The notes under the pieces are model-generated. The model ran no database searches, was not told where the DNA came from, and saw nothing but the letters and a program-made list of their open reading frames with translations. The position numbers and the translations under genes are program-made. A stretch of DNA of 64,000 bases from NCBI RefSeq assembly GCF_009857445.1, contig NZ_WWCN01000008.1, positions 186,001 to 250,000 of the forward strand. The letters run 5' to 3'. This document shows positions 1 to 8,562 of this stretch, piece after piece. The DNA is from Duganella flavida. GTDB lineage: Bacteria > Pseudomonadota > Gammaproteobacteria > Burkholderiales > Burkholderiaceae_D. Within the stretch, counting starts at the first letter, position 1, and every line of letters begins with the position of its first letter.

Positions 1-2
1 CG

Positions 3-2396
3 GCGTCGGAATCGCGCTGGCGCTCGCTCACCGAGGGCTTGCCGCAAATGGTGTGGACCGCTACGCCGGAATTGCGCATCGATTTTATGAGCCATCACTG
101 GGAGGCCTTCAGCGGCGTGCCGGCCGCGCAGCTGATTGCCGCCGGCGACTGGTCGCGGGTGATCCATCCCGATGACATGCCGGTGGTGACGGCGGCCTGG
201 CAGCGCGCGCTGCAAGATGGTGGCGAGTTCCGCTGCGACTGCCGCCTGCACCGCCATGACGGCGAGTGGCGCATCTTCGACAACCACGCGCTGCCGCAAA
301 AAGATGGCAATGGCGTTGTGCTGAGCTGGGTCGGCAGCAGTACGGATAGCACCGAGATGCGCGCCGCCCACGATGCGCTGCTGCAGGCCAAGGAGGCCGC
401 CGACCAGGCCGGCCGCGCCAAGTCGGATTTCGTTGCCAATATGAGCCACGAAATCCGCTCGCCGATGAACGCGGTGCTGGGCATGCTGCAGCTGCTGCGC
501 CAGACCGAAATGAACGGCCGCCAGCTCGATTACGTCGACAAGGCGCACGCTGCCGCCAGCGCCTTGCTGGGCCTGCTCAACGATGTGCTGGATTTTTCCA
601 AGGTGGAGGCCGGCAAGCTGGCGCTCGATCCGCATCCGTTCCGGCTCGACAAGCTGTGGCGCGACCTGGCGGTGATTTTGTCGGCCAATGTGGGCAGCAA
701 GAATATCGAAGTGCTGTTCCGCGTGGCGCCGGAATTGCCGTCCATGGTGGTGGGCGATGCGCTACGGCTGCAGCAGATTTTGCTCAACCTGGCCGGCAAC
801 GCCATCAAGTTCACCGAGCGCGGCGAGGTGGTGGTGTCGGCCCAGCTGGTAGCGCAGGACGCGGCTAGCCTGGTCATCGCGTTTTCGATCCGCGACACCG
901 GCATCGGCATCGCGCCCGAGCAGTGCGAGCATATCTTCGATGGCTTCTCGCAGGCCGAGGCCTCGACTGCGCGGCGCTACGGCGGCACCGGACTGGGGCT
1001 GGCCATCAGCCAGCGGCTGGTGCGGCTGATGGGCGGTACGCTGCGCGTGGTGAGCGAAGTGGGGCATGGCAGCGTGTTTGATTTCACGGTCGCTTTCGGC
1101 GTCGCCGACGAGCAGCCGGAAAGCGCTTCGGTTGCCCTGCTGCCGGCGCAGGATGCGCTGATGCGCGGCCTGTCCTGCCTGGTGGTGGACGACAATCCGG
1201 TGGCGCGCACGGTGCTGCGCGAGATGGCGTCTTCGTTCGGCTGGCGGGTGGACTTGGCGGCCGACGGCTATGAGGCGCTGGATGCGATTGCCGGACAGAT
1301 CGCGCGGCGCAAGGCGTACGACGTGGTGTTCATCGACTGGCGCATGCCGGCGTTGGATGGCTGGGAGACCAGCTGCCGTATCCGCCAGCTGGCGCCGGAG
1401 GGCAAAACGCCGCTGATCGTGATGGTCACCGCCTATGACCGCGAGCTGCTGGCGCAGCGGCATCGCGAGATGGAGCCGGTGCTGGATGGCTTTGTGGTCA
1501 AGCCGGTGACCGCGTCGATGCTGTTCGATGCGGTGGCCGATGCGCGGCTTGAGCAGCGCAAGCCCTTGTCGCGGGTGGCGGCGCCGTCGCTGCGGCGGCT
1601 GGACGGCGTGCGCTTGCTGCTGGTGGAGGACAATCCGGCCAACCAGCAAGTCGCCAGCGAGCTGCTGGGCTGCGAGGGCGCGCAAGTGGTGGTGGCCAGT
1701 TCGGGGCAGATGGCGCTGGGCGTGCTGAGCAGGTCCGGGCTGTTGCCGGAGCTGATTTTGATGGACATCCAGATGCCGGAGATGGACGGCTACCAGACGA
1801 CGCGCGCCATCCAGGCCAAGCTGGGCCAGCTGACACCGCCGATCGTGGCGATGACGGCCAATGCGCTGGCGTCCGACCGCATCGCGGCGCTGGAGGCGGG
1901 CATGGTGGACCACATCGGCAAGCCGTTCGATCTGGCGCAGCTGATTGAAGTGATCTTGCGCCACGCCCGGCGCGGCGGTGCGGCCGAGGCGGCGCCGGTT
2001 GCGGTAGCGATGCCGTCCGTGGCGGACGAGGGCGGCGCCACGCCGCTGCCCGACGCTGGGCTGAACACGGCGGCGGCCTTGAAGCGCATGGGTGGGCTGG
2101 AGTCGGTCTACCTGATCGCGCTGCGCAGTTTCGTGGTGGAGGTGGATAAGCTGGCCGCGCAGCTGCAAGCCGCTCTGGCCGAGCACAACATCACTGCCGC
2201 TTTGCCGGCGCTGCACACGCTGAAAGGCCTGGCCGGCACCGTCGGCGCCGACCGCCTGGCGATGCTGACCCAGCTGGCCGAACGCGCTCTCAAGCAAGAC
2301 CCCGGCGCCTGGTCGCCGCTCGACCCGGTCCTCGACGCCTGCCCCGAGGTTGCCGAAGACATCGAACAACTCCTCACCGAAAGCCATCGACGCTGA
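3..2396 (+). CDS. Hybrid sensor histidine kinase, PAS-HisKA-HATPase-REC-REC-HPt (5' end outside window)
   Basis: The reading frame is open from the left edge, and residues before the first possible start (TTG at 39) still look like PAS sequence, so the gene begins upstream. Numbering from 39: PAS domain about 1-105, HisKA with the phospho-accepting His about 137 in [11 protein letters not shown], HATPase_c about 235-350 with the [10 protein letters not shown]-box, then two receiver domains (LVVDDN and [15 protein letters not shown] and [13 protein letters not shown]). A C-terminal HPt domain carries HTLKG. This is the full phosphorelay set found in BarA/TorS-like kinases. No transmembrane segment lies in the visible part. 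The input signal and output partner cannot be read from the sequence. Confidence 0.93.
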   Translation, partial: ASESRWRSLTEGLPQMVWTATPELRIDFMSHHWEAFSGVPAAQLIAAGDWSRVIHPDDMPVVTAAWQRALQDGGEFRCDCRLHRHDGEWRIFDNHALPQKDGNGVVLSWVGSSTDSTEMRAAHDALLQAKEAADQAGRAKSDFVANMSHEIRSPMNAVLGMLQLLRQTEMNGRQLDYVDKAHAAASALLGLLNDVLDFSKVEAGKLALDPHPFRLDKLWRDLAVILSANVGSKNIEVLFRVAPELPSMVVGDALRLQQILLNLAGNAIKFTERGEVVVSAQLVAQDAASLVIAFSIRDTGIGIAPEQCEHIFDGFSQAEASTARRYGGTGLGLAISQRLVRLMGGTLRVVSEVGHGSVFDFTVAFGVADEQPESASVALLPAQDALMRGLSCLVVDDNPVARTVLREMASSFGWRVDLAADGYEALDAIAGQIARRKAYDVVFIDWRMPALDGWETSCRIRQLAPEGKTPLIVMVTAYDRELLAQRHREMEPVLDGFVVKPVTASMLFDAVADARLEQRKPLSRVAAPSLRRLDGVRLLLVEDNPANQQVASELLGCEGAQVVVASSGQMALGVLSRSGLLPELILMDIQMPEMDGYQTTRAIQAKLGQLTPPIVAMTANALASDRIAALEAGMVDHIGKPFDLAQLIEVILRHARRGGAAEAAPVAVAMPSVADEGGATPLPDAGLNTAAALKRMGGLESVYLIALRSFVVEVDKLAAQLQAALAEHNITAALPALHTLKGLAGTVGADRLAMLTQLAERALKQDPGAWSPLDPVLDACPEVAEDIEQLLTESHRR

Positions 2397-2479
2397 TCCA
2401 ACTGCTCGTCTTTTGATAACTATTTGCGAATGACAAGCTTAGCAGATAGCATGGAGACCAATACAAAAGGAGTCTGGCA

Positions 2480-2959
2480 ATGGAAAAACCGATGAACTGG
2501 GTAGCGCACGAGTTGAGCATGACCGTATTGATGACGCCAGATATGGCTAATTTTTCAGGCAACGTCCACGGCGGCACCATCCTGAAGTATCTGGATAGCG
2601 TGGCCTACGCCTGCGCCAGCCGTTATTCCGGCACTTACACGGTGACGCTGTCGGTGGACCAGGTGATGTTCCTGCAGCCGATCCACGTGGGCGAGCTGGT
2701 GACCTTCCTGGCCTCGATCAACTACACCGGCCGCACCTCGATGGAAGTGGGTATCCGCGTGGTGACGGAGAACATCCAGCAGCGCCTGGTGCGCCACGCC
2801 AACAGCTGCTACTTCACGATGGTGGCGGTGGACTCGCATCGCAAACCGGTGGAAGTGCCGGCGCTGGTGCCGGAAACCGAAGAGCAGAAGCAGCGCTGGG
2901 AACAAGCGCTGCTGCGCAAGCAAGCCCGCCAAATGGTGCACGGGAACCGCAAAAAATAA
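2480..2959 (+). CDS. Acyl-CoA thioesterase, hotdog fold
   Basis: A 159-residue single-domain hotdog protein of the acyl-CoA hydrolase (YciA/cytosolic thioesterase) type. It has the family pattern of N-x-x-G-x-V-H-G-G-x-I-L-K-Y-L-D near residues 28-45, followed by a long beta segment containing VTLSVDQVMFLQPIHVGE. It should hydrolyse acyl-CoA thioesters in the cytoplasm; chain-length preference cannot be told. The start is supported by AAAGGAG about 9 bases upstream. It stands alone between the kinase gene and the convergent permease gene, whose stop codon lies 3 bases from its own. Confidence 0.85.
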   Translation: MEKPMNWVAHELSMTVLMTPDMANFSGNVHGGTILKYLDSVAYACASRYSGTYTVTLSVDQVMFLQPIHVGELVTFLASINYTGRTSMEVGIRVVTENIQQRLVRHANSCYFTMVAVDSHRKPVEVPALVPETEEQKQRWEQALLRKQARQMVHGNRKK

Positions 2960-2962
2960 GCG

Positions 2963-4270
2963 CTAGCGCTTGCGGCGGGTCAGGAACACCAGGCCCGATG
3001 CGATCACCGAGGCCGTCGCCAGCGCGTACAGGCCGCCCTGGATCGAGCCGGTCTTCTGCTCAAGATAGCCGAAGGTGGCCGGAGCGACAAAGCCACCAAG
3101 ATTGCCCAGCGAGTTGATCAGCGCGATTACCGCTGCGGCGATGCGGCTGTCCAGATAGCCCTGCGGAATTGGCCAGAACAGCGACGAAGCCGCCTTGAAG
3201 CCGATGCCGGCAAAGCAAATCGCCACGAACGCAAATACCGGACCGCCGGTGGTGGAAGCAAACATGCCGCAGGCCGCAATCAGCAGTGCCACTGCCACCC
3301 ACGCTTGCTGATGGCGATACTTCTGCGCCAGCGTGGCAAACATATACATCGCCGCAATCGAGATAATCCACGGTATCGAGTTGAACAAGCCGACCTGGAG
3401 TTCCGTGAACTGGCCCATCTTCTTGATGATGCTCGGCAGCCAGAAGGTGGCGCCGTAAATGGTCAGCTGGATCGCGAAGTAGATGAAGCAGAACAAGGCG
3501 ATGCGGCTGTCCTTCAGCAGCGTGAACATGCTGGCGTGCGGAGGCTTGCTAGCGTCGCGCTCCTTCTTTTCGGCGGCGATGACCGTGGCCAGCGCGTGGC
3601 GCTCGGCGTCACTGAGCCACTTCGCATCTTCCGGCTTCGAGTCGAGGCAGAACCACACCACGAAGCACAGCGCTACCGAAGCCAGGCCTTCGATGATGAA
3701 CATCCACTGCCAGCCGTGGAAGCCGCCGCCGTCGATCGACAGCAGCGCGCCCGACAGCGGGCCGGACATCACCGATGCCAGTGCTGAACCACTCAGGAAA
3801 ATCGCCATCGCCTTGCCGCGCTCGCGGTTCGGCAGCCACTGCGTGAAGTAGTACACCACGCCGGGGAAGAAGCCGGCTTCGGCCACGCCCAGCAGGAAGC
3901 GCATCACGTAGAACGAGGTCTCGCCCTGGACGAAGGCCATGCCGGTGGCCACCACGCCCCAGCTGGCCATGATGCGGGTCAGCCAGGCCTTGGCGCCAAA
4001 ACGCTGCTGCAAAATATTGGACGGCACCTCGAACAGTGCGTAAGCGAGGAAGAATATGCCCGCCCCAAAACCGAACGCTGCCGCGCCGATGCCGAGGTCT
4101 TTCTCCAGATGCGAACGCACGAAGCCGATGTTGACGCGGTCGATGTAGTTGGCGATGAACATCACCACGAACAGCGGCAGGATGCGCCATTTGACTTTGC
4201 TGACGGCCGTGTCGAGTATGGTAGAGGCGGCGAGCACGTCGCCGCCTGCGGTAGTTGCTGCGGTATTCAT
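2963..4270 (-). CDS. MFS transporter, anion:cation symporter family, probable glucarate/galactarate permease
   Basis: A 435-residue protein with about 12 hydrophobic segments. Its N-terminal VMFIANYIDRVNIGF signature is typical of the ACS branch of the major facilitator superfamily (GudP/GarP, ExuT and relatives). It lies 30 bases downstream of gudD on the same strand, so the two are probably co-transcribed and the substrate is probably D-glucarate or a related aldarate. The assignment to glucarate rests on the neighbour, not on residues. The ATG at 4270 has GGAGAC upstream. The first 20 residues are polar and cytoplasmic. Confidence 0.85.
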   Translation of the reverse strand: MNTAATTAGGDVLAASTILDTAVSKVKWRILPLFVVMFIANYIDRVNIGFVRSHLEKDLGIGAAAFGFGAGIFFLAYALFEVPSNILQQRFGAKAWLTRIMASWGVVATGMAFVQGETSFYVMRFLLGVAEAGFFPGVVYYFTQWLPNRERGKAMAIFLSGSALASVMSGPLSGALLSIDGGGFHGWQWMFIIEGLASVALCFVVWFCLDSKPEDAKWLSDAERHALATVIAAEKKERDASKPPHASMFTLLKDSRIALFCFIYFAIQLTIYGATFWLPSIIKKMGQFTELQVGLFNSIPWIISIAAMYMFATLAQKYRHQQAWVAVALLIAACGMFASTTGGPVFAFVAICFAGIGFKAASSLFWPIPQGYLDSRIAAAVIALINSLGNLGGFVAPATFGYLEQKTGSIQGGLYALATASVIASGLVFLTRRKR

Positions 4271-4300
4271 AAATGTCTCCTTGGTTCTTGTTGTGTTTTT

Positions 4301-5632
4301 TTAGCGAACCATGCAAGGCATTTTGTTATTGAACTTCCAGCCGGGGATCAGGAACTGCATCGCCACCGCATCGTCCCGCGCGCCCAGCCCCATGTTGTTG
4401 TAGAGACGGTGGGCTGCTTCGATGGCATCCATGTCCAGTTCGACGCCGAGGCCCGGCGTGGTCGGCACCTGCACCATGCCGCCTTTGATCTGCAGCGGAT
4501 TCTTGGTGAGGTGCTGGCCGTCCTGCCAGATCCAGTGGGTGTCGATGGCGGTGATCTTGCCCGGCGCGGCGGCGGCCACGTGGGTGAACATTGCCAGTGA
4601 CACGTCGAAGTGATTGTTCGAGTGCGAGCCCCAGGTCAGGCCCCATTCATGGCACATCTGCGCCACGCGCACCGAGCCTTGCATGGTCCAGAAGTGCGGA
4701 TCGGCCAGTGGAATGTCGACCGATTGCAGCTGGATTGCGTGGCGCATTTCGCGCCAGTCGGTGGCGACCATATTGGTGGCGGTCAGCAGGCCGGTGGCGC
4801 GGCGGAACTCGGCCATTACTTCGCGGCCGGAGTAGCCGTTCTCGGCGCCGCATGGGTCTTCGGCGTAGGCCAGTACATCGCCCTTGTCGCGGCACAGGCG
4901 GATCGCGTCTTTCAGCAGCCAGCCGCCGTTTGGATCGAGCGTCACGCGCGCTTGCGGAAAGCGTTCGTGCAGGGCGGTGACGGCTTCCATTTCTTCCTCC
5001 CCGCGGAACACGCCGCCTTTCAGTTTGAAGTCGTTGAAGCCGTAGCGTTCGTAGGCCGCCTCGGCCAGCTTGACCACGGCGTCCGGCGTCAGCGCCGCTT
5101 CGTTGCGGACGCGCGACCAGTTGTCAGTGGCGTCGGCTGGTGTGTCGGCGTAGGGCAGGTCGGTCGCTTTGCGGTCGCCGATGTAGAACAGGTAGCCCAG
5201 CATCTCCACTTCCTTGCGCTGCTGGCCTTCGCCGAGCAGGGCGGCCACCGGCACGCCGAGGAATTTGCCGACCAAATCGAGCAACGCCGCTTCCAGCGCG
5301 GTGATGGCGTGCACGGCAATGCGCAGGTCGAAGGTTTGCAGGCCACGGCCGCCGGCATCACGGCCATTCAGCGCAGCGCGGGCAGCGTTGAGCAGGGCAT
5401 TGTAATTGCCGATCGGCTGGTCCAGCAGCAGGGCGCGAGTGTCTTCCAGCGCCAGGCGGATCTTCTCGCCTCCCGGCACTTCGCCGACGCCGGTGTTGCC
5501 GGCGCTGTCGGTCAGGATCACGATATTGCGGGTGAAGTAGGGGCTGTGGGCGCCGCTGAGGTTGAGCAGCATGCTGTCGCGGCCGGCCACTGGGATGATT
5601 TGCATGGCGGTGATACGTGGTGTCTCGTTCAT
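4301..5632 (-). CDS. gudD: Glucarate dehydratase
   Basis: A 443-residue enolase-superfamily enzyme that dehydrates D-glucarate to 5-keto-4-deoxy-D-glucarate. The length is normal for GudD. Visible family features are the FKLKGG segment with the K-x-K catalytic pair, the metal-ligand strand TLDPNGGW, the TNMVATDW stretch, and the HSNNHFD motif carrying the catalytic histidine. It is the first gene of a two-gene unit with the permease. A sigma-70 type promoter and an operator-like palindrome lie directly upstream, and a LacI regulator is divergent. No keto-deoxyglucarate aldolase or dehydratase is present here, so the pathway must be completed elsewhere. Confidence 0.95.
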   Translation of the reverse strand: MNETPRITAMQIIPVAGRDSMLLNLSGAHSPYFTRNIVILTDSAGNTGVGEVPGGEKIRLALEDTRALLLDQPIGNYNALLNAARAALNGRDAGGRGLQTFDLRIAVHAITALEAALLDLVGKFLGVPVAALLGEGQQRKEVEMLGYLFYIGDRKATDLPYADTPADATDNWSRVRNEAALTPDAVVKLAEAAYERYGFNDFKLKGGVFRGEEEMEAVTALHERFPQARVTLDPNGGWLLKDAIRLCRDKGDVLAYAEDPCGAENGYSGREVMAEFRRATGLLTATNMVATDWREMRHAIQLQSVDIPLADPHFWTMQGSVRVAQMCHEWGLTWGSHSNNHFDVSLAMFTHVAAAAPGKITAIDTHWIWQDGQHLTKNPLQIKGGMVQVPTTPGLGVELDMDAIEAAHRLYNNMGLGARDDAVAMQFLIPGWKFNNKMPCMVR

Positions 5633-5647
5633 GATTTTTCCTTCTTG

Positions 5648-5665
5648 AATGATTGCGCTGTCATT
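5648..5665. promoter_or_regulatory. Candidate LacI-family operator at the gudD promoter
   Basis: An 18-bp palindrome, AATGA-NN-GCGC-NN-TCATT. It has the central CG step and symmetric half-sites typical of LacI-family operators. It sits 16 bp upstream of the gudD start codon and just downstream of the predicted -10 box, where a bound repressor would block initiation. The divergent LacI-type gene is the obvious candidate binder. Confidence 0.6.
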
Positions 5666-5668
5666 TCA

Positions 5669-5697
5669 ATCTTAGAATGATGAATGGGTAAACTCAA
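5669..5697 (-). promoter_or_regulatory. Sigma-70 type promoter of gudD and the permease
   Basis: On the minus strand, TTGAGT (5697-5692) and TAAGAT (5674-5669) are separated by exactly 17 bases, a near-consensus -35/-10 pair. The predicted transcription start falls within the adjacent palindrome. Confidence 0.6.
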
Positions 5698-5763
5698 GCT
5701 AAATAAATGATAAAAAATGATGCACGATGCTAGAATGGAACATCTTTTTTTATCGAGGCTGTC

Positions 5764-6795
5764 ATGAGCGATCTGCGCACTTTGCGGACGAATACCGGGG
5801 AAATGCAGGTCAGCGGCGCCACGCTGGCCGATGTGGCCAAGATCGCCGGGGTGTCGCCGATTACCGTGTCGCGTGCGCTGAATCAGCCGCACCTGGTGCG
5901 CCCGAACACCGTGGCCAAGGTGCAGGCGGCGGTGCAGCAGACCGGCTACGTCAAGAACATGATGGCGGGGGCATTGGCGTCCAACCGCAGTCGGCTGGTG
6001 TCGCTGGTGCTGCCGACTATCTCCACGCCGATCTTTGCCGACATGGTGCAGGCGGCCAGTGACCACCTGACGGCGGCTGGCTATCAGGTCATGCTGGGTC
6101 TGTCGAGCTACGAGGCTTGGCGCGAGGAAGTGCTGGTGGAGACCATCCTGAGCCGGCGGCCGGACGGCGTGATCCTGACCGGCTCTCTGCATACCGACAG
6201 CACGCGACGCCGCTTGCAGGCCGCGCAAGTGCCGGTGGTAGAGGCTTGGGATTTGACGCCATCACCTATCGACATGATGGTCGGTTTCTCGCACGAGGAA
6301 GTGGGGCATGCGATCGCACAGCACTTGCTGGAGCAAGGCTACAAGCGGATTGCGATTCTTGCGGTGGAAGATCCGCGTGCGGCGCGGCGCAATCAAGGCT
6401 TGCAGGCTGGGCTGGCCAAGCATGGCGTGCAGGTGGCGGCGGTGCAGATGATGCCACTGCCATCCACCTTCGCGCTGGGGCGGGATGGCCTGTCGCTGCT
6501 GCTGGAGCGCTGTGCAGACGTCGATGCTGTGGTGTGCAGTTCCGACACACTGGCGCATGGCGTATTAACGGAAGCTATCGCGCGCGGGCTCAGTGTGCCG
6601 GGACAACTGGCGGTGGTCGGCTTCGGCGACCTGAATTTTGCAGCGCGAACCTATCCGCCGCTATCGACTGTACGCGTCGATGGCGCTAATATCGGACGTG
6701 TGGCAGCGCAAGCGATACTGGACCGTTTGGACGGCAAGGCAGTGGCCGGGCTGACCGACACCGGCTTCCAGTTCATTCAGCGCGGCAGCACCTAA
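5764..6795 (+). CDS. LacI-family transcriptional regulator
   Basis: A 343-residue LacI/GalR regulator. The helix-turn-helix lies near residues 20-45 (TLADVAKIAGVSPITVSRAL), followed by a hinge helix and a periplasmic-binding-protein-like effector domain (LVLPTISTPIFADMVQ onward). The first ~18 residues before the HTH are longer than usual. It is of the gluconate-repressor type by general look. Divergence from gudD and the palindrome in the shared intergenic region suggest it represses glucarate use and is relieved by a sugar acid; the ligand is inferred. Confidence 0.9.
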   Translation: MSDLRTLRTNTGEMQVSGATLADVAKIAGVSPITVSRALNQPHLVRPNTVAKVQAAVQQTGYVKNMMAGALASNRSRLVSLVLPTISTPIFADMVQAASDHLTAAGYQVMLGLSSYEAWREEVLVETILSRRPDGVILTGSLHTDSTRRRLQAAQVPVVEAWDLTPSPIDMMVGFSHEEVGHAIAQHLLEQGYKRIAILAVEDPRAARRNQGLQAGLAKHGVQVAAVQMMPLPSTFALGRDGLSLLLERCADVDAVVCSSDTLAHGVLTEAIARGLSVPGQLAVVGFGDLNFAARTYPPLSTVRVDGANIGRVAAQAILDRLDGKAVAGLTDTGFQFIQRGST

Positions 6796-6818
6796 ACCGA
6801 TAACAACAGGAGGCCGGC

Positions 6819-7088
6819 ATGGAAATGAAGCGCATCAATGCGGGGAAGCTGCGGGCCATAGGCTACGACACGCGCGACAAGCTGCTGCGGGTGGAATTCG
6901 ACGACGGCACGGCCATGGACTATTCGGGTGTCGGCAACGAAGTGTGGCGCAAGCTGTCCACCTCCGGCTCAGCGTGGAGCTACTACCGCGACAATATCGA
7001 AGAAGAGTACACCGGCCGCAAAGGCGTGGTGCGCAAGCCAACCACGCGCGCGGACCTGGAGAACCTGTTCAAAGCGCCGGACGAATAA
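6819..7088 (+). CDS. KTSC-domain protein
   Basis: An 89-residue protein matching the small KTSC domain: a beta-rich core (LRAIGYDTRDKLLRVEFDDG, then MDYSGVGNEVWRKL) and the SGSAWSYYRDNIEEEY stretch near residues 50-65. The domain occurs alone or attached to other proteins and its function is not established. AACAGGAGG precedes the ATG. It follows the LacI gene by 23 bases and precedes the FMN-binding gene by 10, so co-transcription is possible. Confidence 0.8.
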   Translation: MEMKRINAGKLRAIGYDTRDKLLRVEFDDGTAMDYSGVGNEVWRKLSTSGSAWSYYRDNIEEEYTGRKGVVRKPTTRADLENLFKAPDE

Positions 7089-7098
7089 AGGAGAGTTC

Positions 7099-7713
7099 GT
7101 GCATTGTCCCGCCATGTTTCGCGAGGAGCGCGTAGAGGTACTGCAAGCACTGATGCGCGCGCATCCGCTGGCAATGTTGATCACGACCGGCAGTGACGGG
7201 TTGACCGCAAACCAGATTCCGTTCTCGTTGCACGGCGACGTGTTGCGCGCGCATCTGGCGCGCAACAACAAACAGCTCGACGACCTGCGTGCCGGCACTG
7301 AGGCGCTGATTGTGTTCCAGGGCCCGCAAAGCTACATCACACCATCATGGTATCCATCGAAAGCCGAGCACGAGAAAGTAGTGCCGACCTGGAATTTCGT
7401 GATGGTGCAGGCACGCGGTAGGCCGCAAGTGATGGACGATGCAGCCTGGCTGCGCGAACAAGTCGGCCAGATGACCGCCAACCTCGAAAGCCAGCGCGAG
7501 CAGCCGTGGAGCGTGTCCGATGCGCCGGAAGATTTCATCGCCACCCAATTGCGCGCCATCGTTGGCGTAGAAATCCCGATCCGCTCGCTTGAAGGTAAAT
7601 GGAAAATCAGCCAGAACCGCAATGAAGCCGACCGCCAAGGCGTGATCCAAGGCCTGTCATCAGAAGGGCGCTGCCCGGAAATGCACCAGCTGATGCGCAG
7701 CCATGCAGTTTGA
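7099..7713 (+). CDS. FMN-binding negative transcriptional regulator (PaiB-like)
   Basis: A 204-residue PaiB-family protein with a split-barrel flavin-binding fold: RAHPLAMLIT near residues 20-30, then a long beta barrel including SYITPSWYPSK and a VPTWNF motif. The GTG start at 7099 is preferred over the ATG at 7114. AAGGAG lies 5 bases upstream of the GTG, and the resulting V-H-C-P-x-x-F start lines up with the usual M-Y-x-P-x-x-F of the family. Bacillus PaiB affects sporulation and protease genes; the role here is unknown. A 30-bp inverted-repeat element begins 3 bases after the stop. Confidence 0.82.
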   Translation: MHCPAMFREERVEVLQALMRAHPLAMLITTGSDGLTANQIPFSLHGDVLRAHLARNNKQLDDLRAGTEALIVFQGPQSYITPSWYPSKAEHEKVVPTWNFVMVQARGRPQVMDDAAWLREQVGQMTANLESQREQPWSVSDAPEDFIATQLRAIVGVEIPIRSLEGKWKISQNRNEADRQGVIQGLSSEGRCPEMHQLMRSHAV

Positions 7714-7716
7714 AAA

Positions 7717-7901
7717 TTCGGGGTCAGCTCTGTCATTTGGACACGCGCGACTGATGTTTGAGAAATCTCAATATGCCTTAGAAAATTTCAGCTGTCGAAG
7801 ACTTCGCGGATTTTCTACTTTTAAGCATGCGTTCTTAATGACGGTTTTGATCAATGTCAAAGGTCGTAGTTGCGTGTCCAAATGACAGAGCTGACCCCGA
7901 A
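7717..7901. repeat. 185-bp element bounded by perfect 30-bp inverted repeats
   Basis: The arms are 7717-7746 and 7872-7901. They begin TTCGGGGTCAGCTCTGTCAT and are perfect reverse complements over 30 bp. The 125-bp centre is AT-richer than the flanks and has no convincing gene; a 60-codon frame crossing it includes the arms and resembles nothing known. The layout suits a non-autonomous mobile element (MITE, or a REP-like element mobilised by an IS200-type transposase). No target duplication was recognised. Confidence 0.7.
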
Positions 7902-7980
7902 CTGGGTTTTTGATGGATTCCAATTGAATCCGCGCTAGCGCTGTGGTTTAATCGAATGATCTTTGATCCTCTTGATTGCC

Positions 7981-8562
<582 letters not shown>

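Noticed and set aside
762-2387. 541-codon minus-strand frame across the first hybrid kinase
   Set aside because: Low-complexity His/Arg/Gln-rich translation typical of antisense frames in high-GC genes; the plus strand encodes complete kinase and receiver domains.
7703-7885. 60-codon frame through the inverted-repeat element
   Set aside because: It spans both repeat arms and starts inside the preceding gene; explained by the element rather than by coding.
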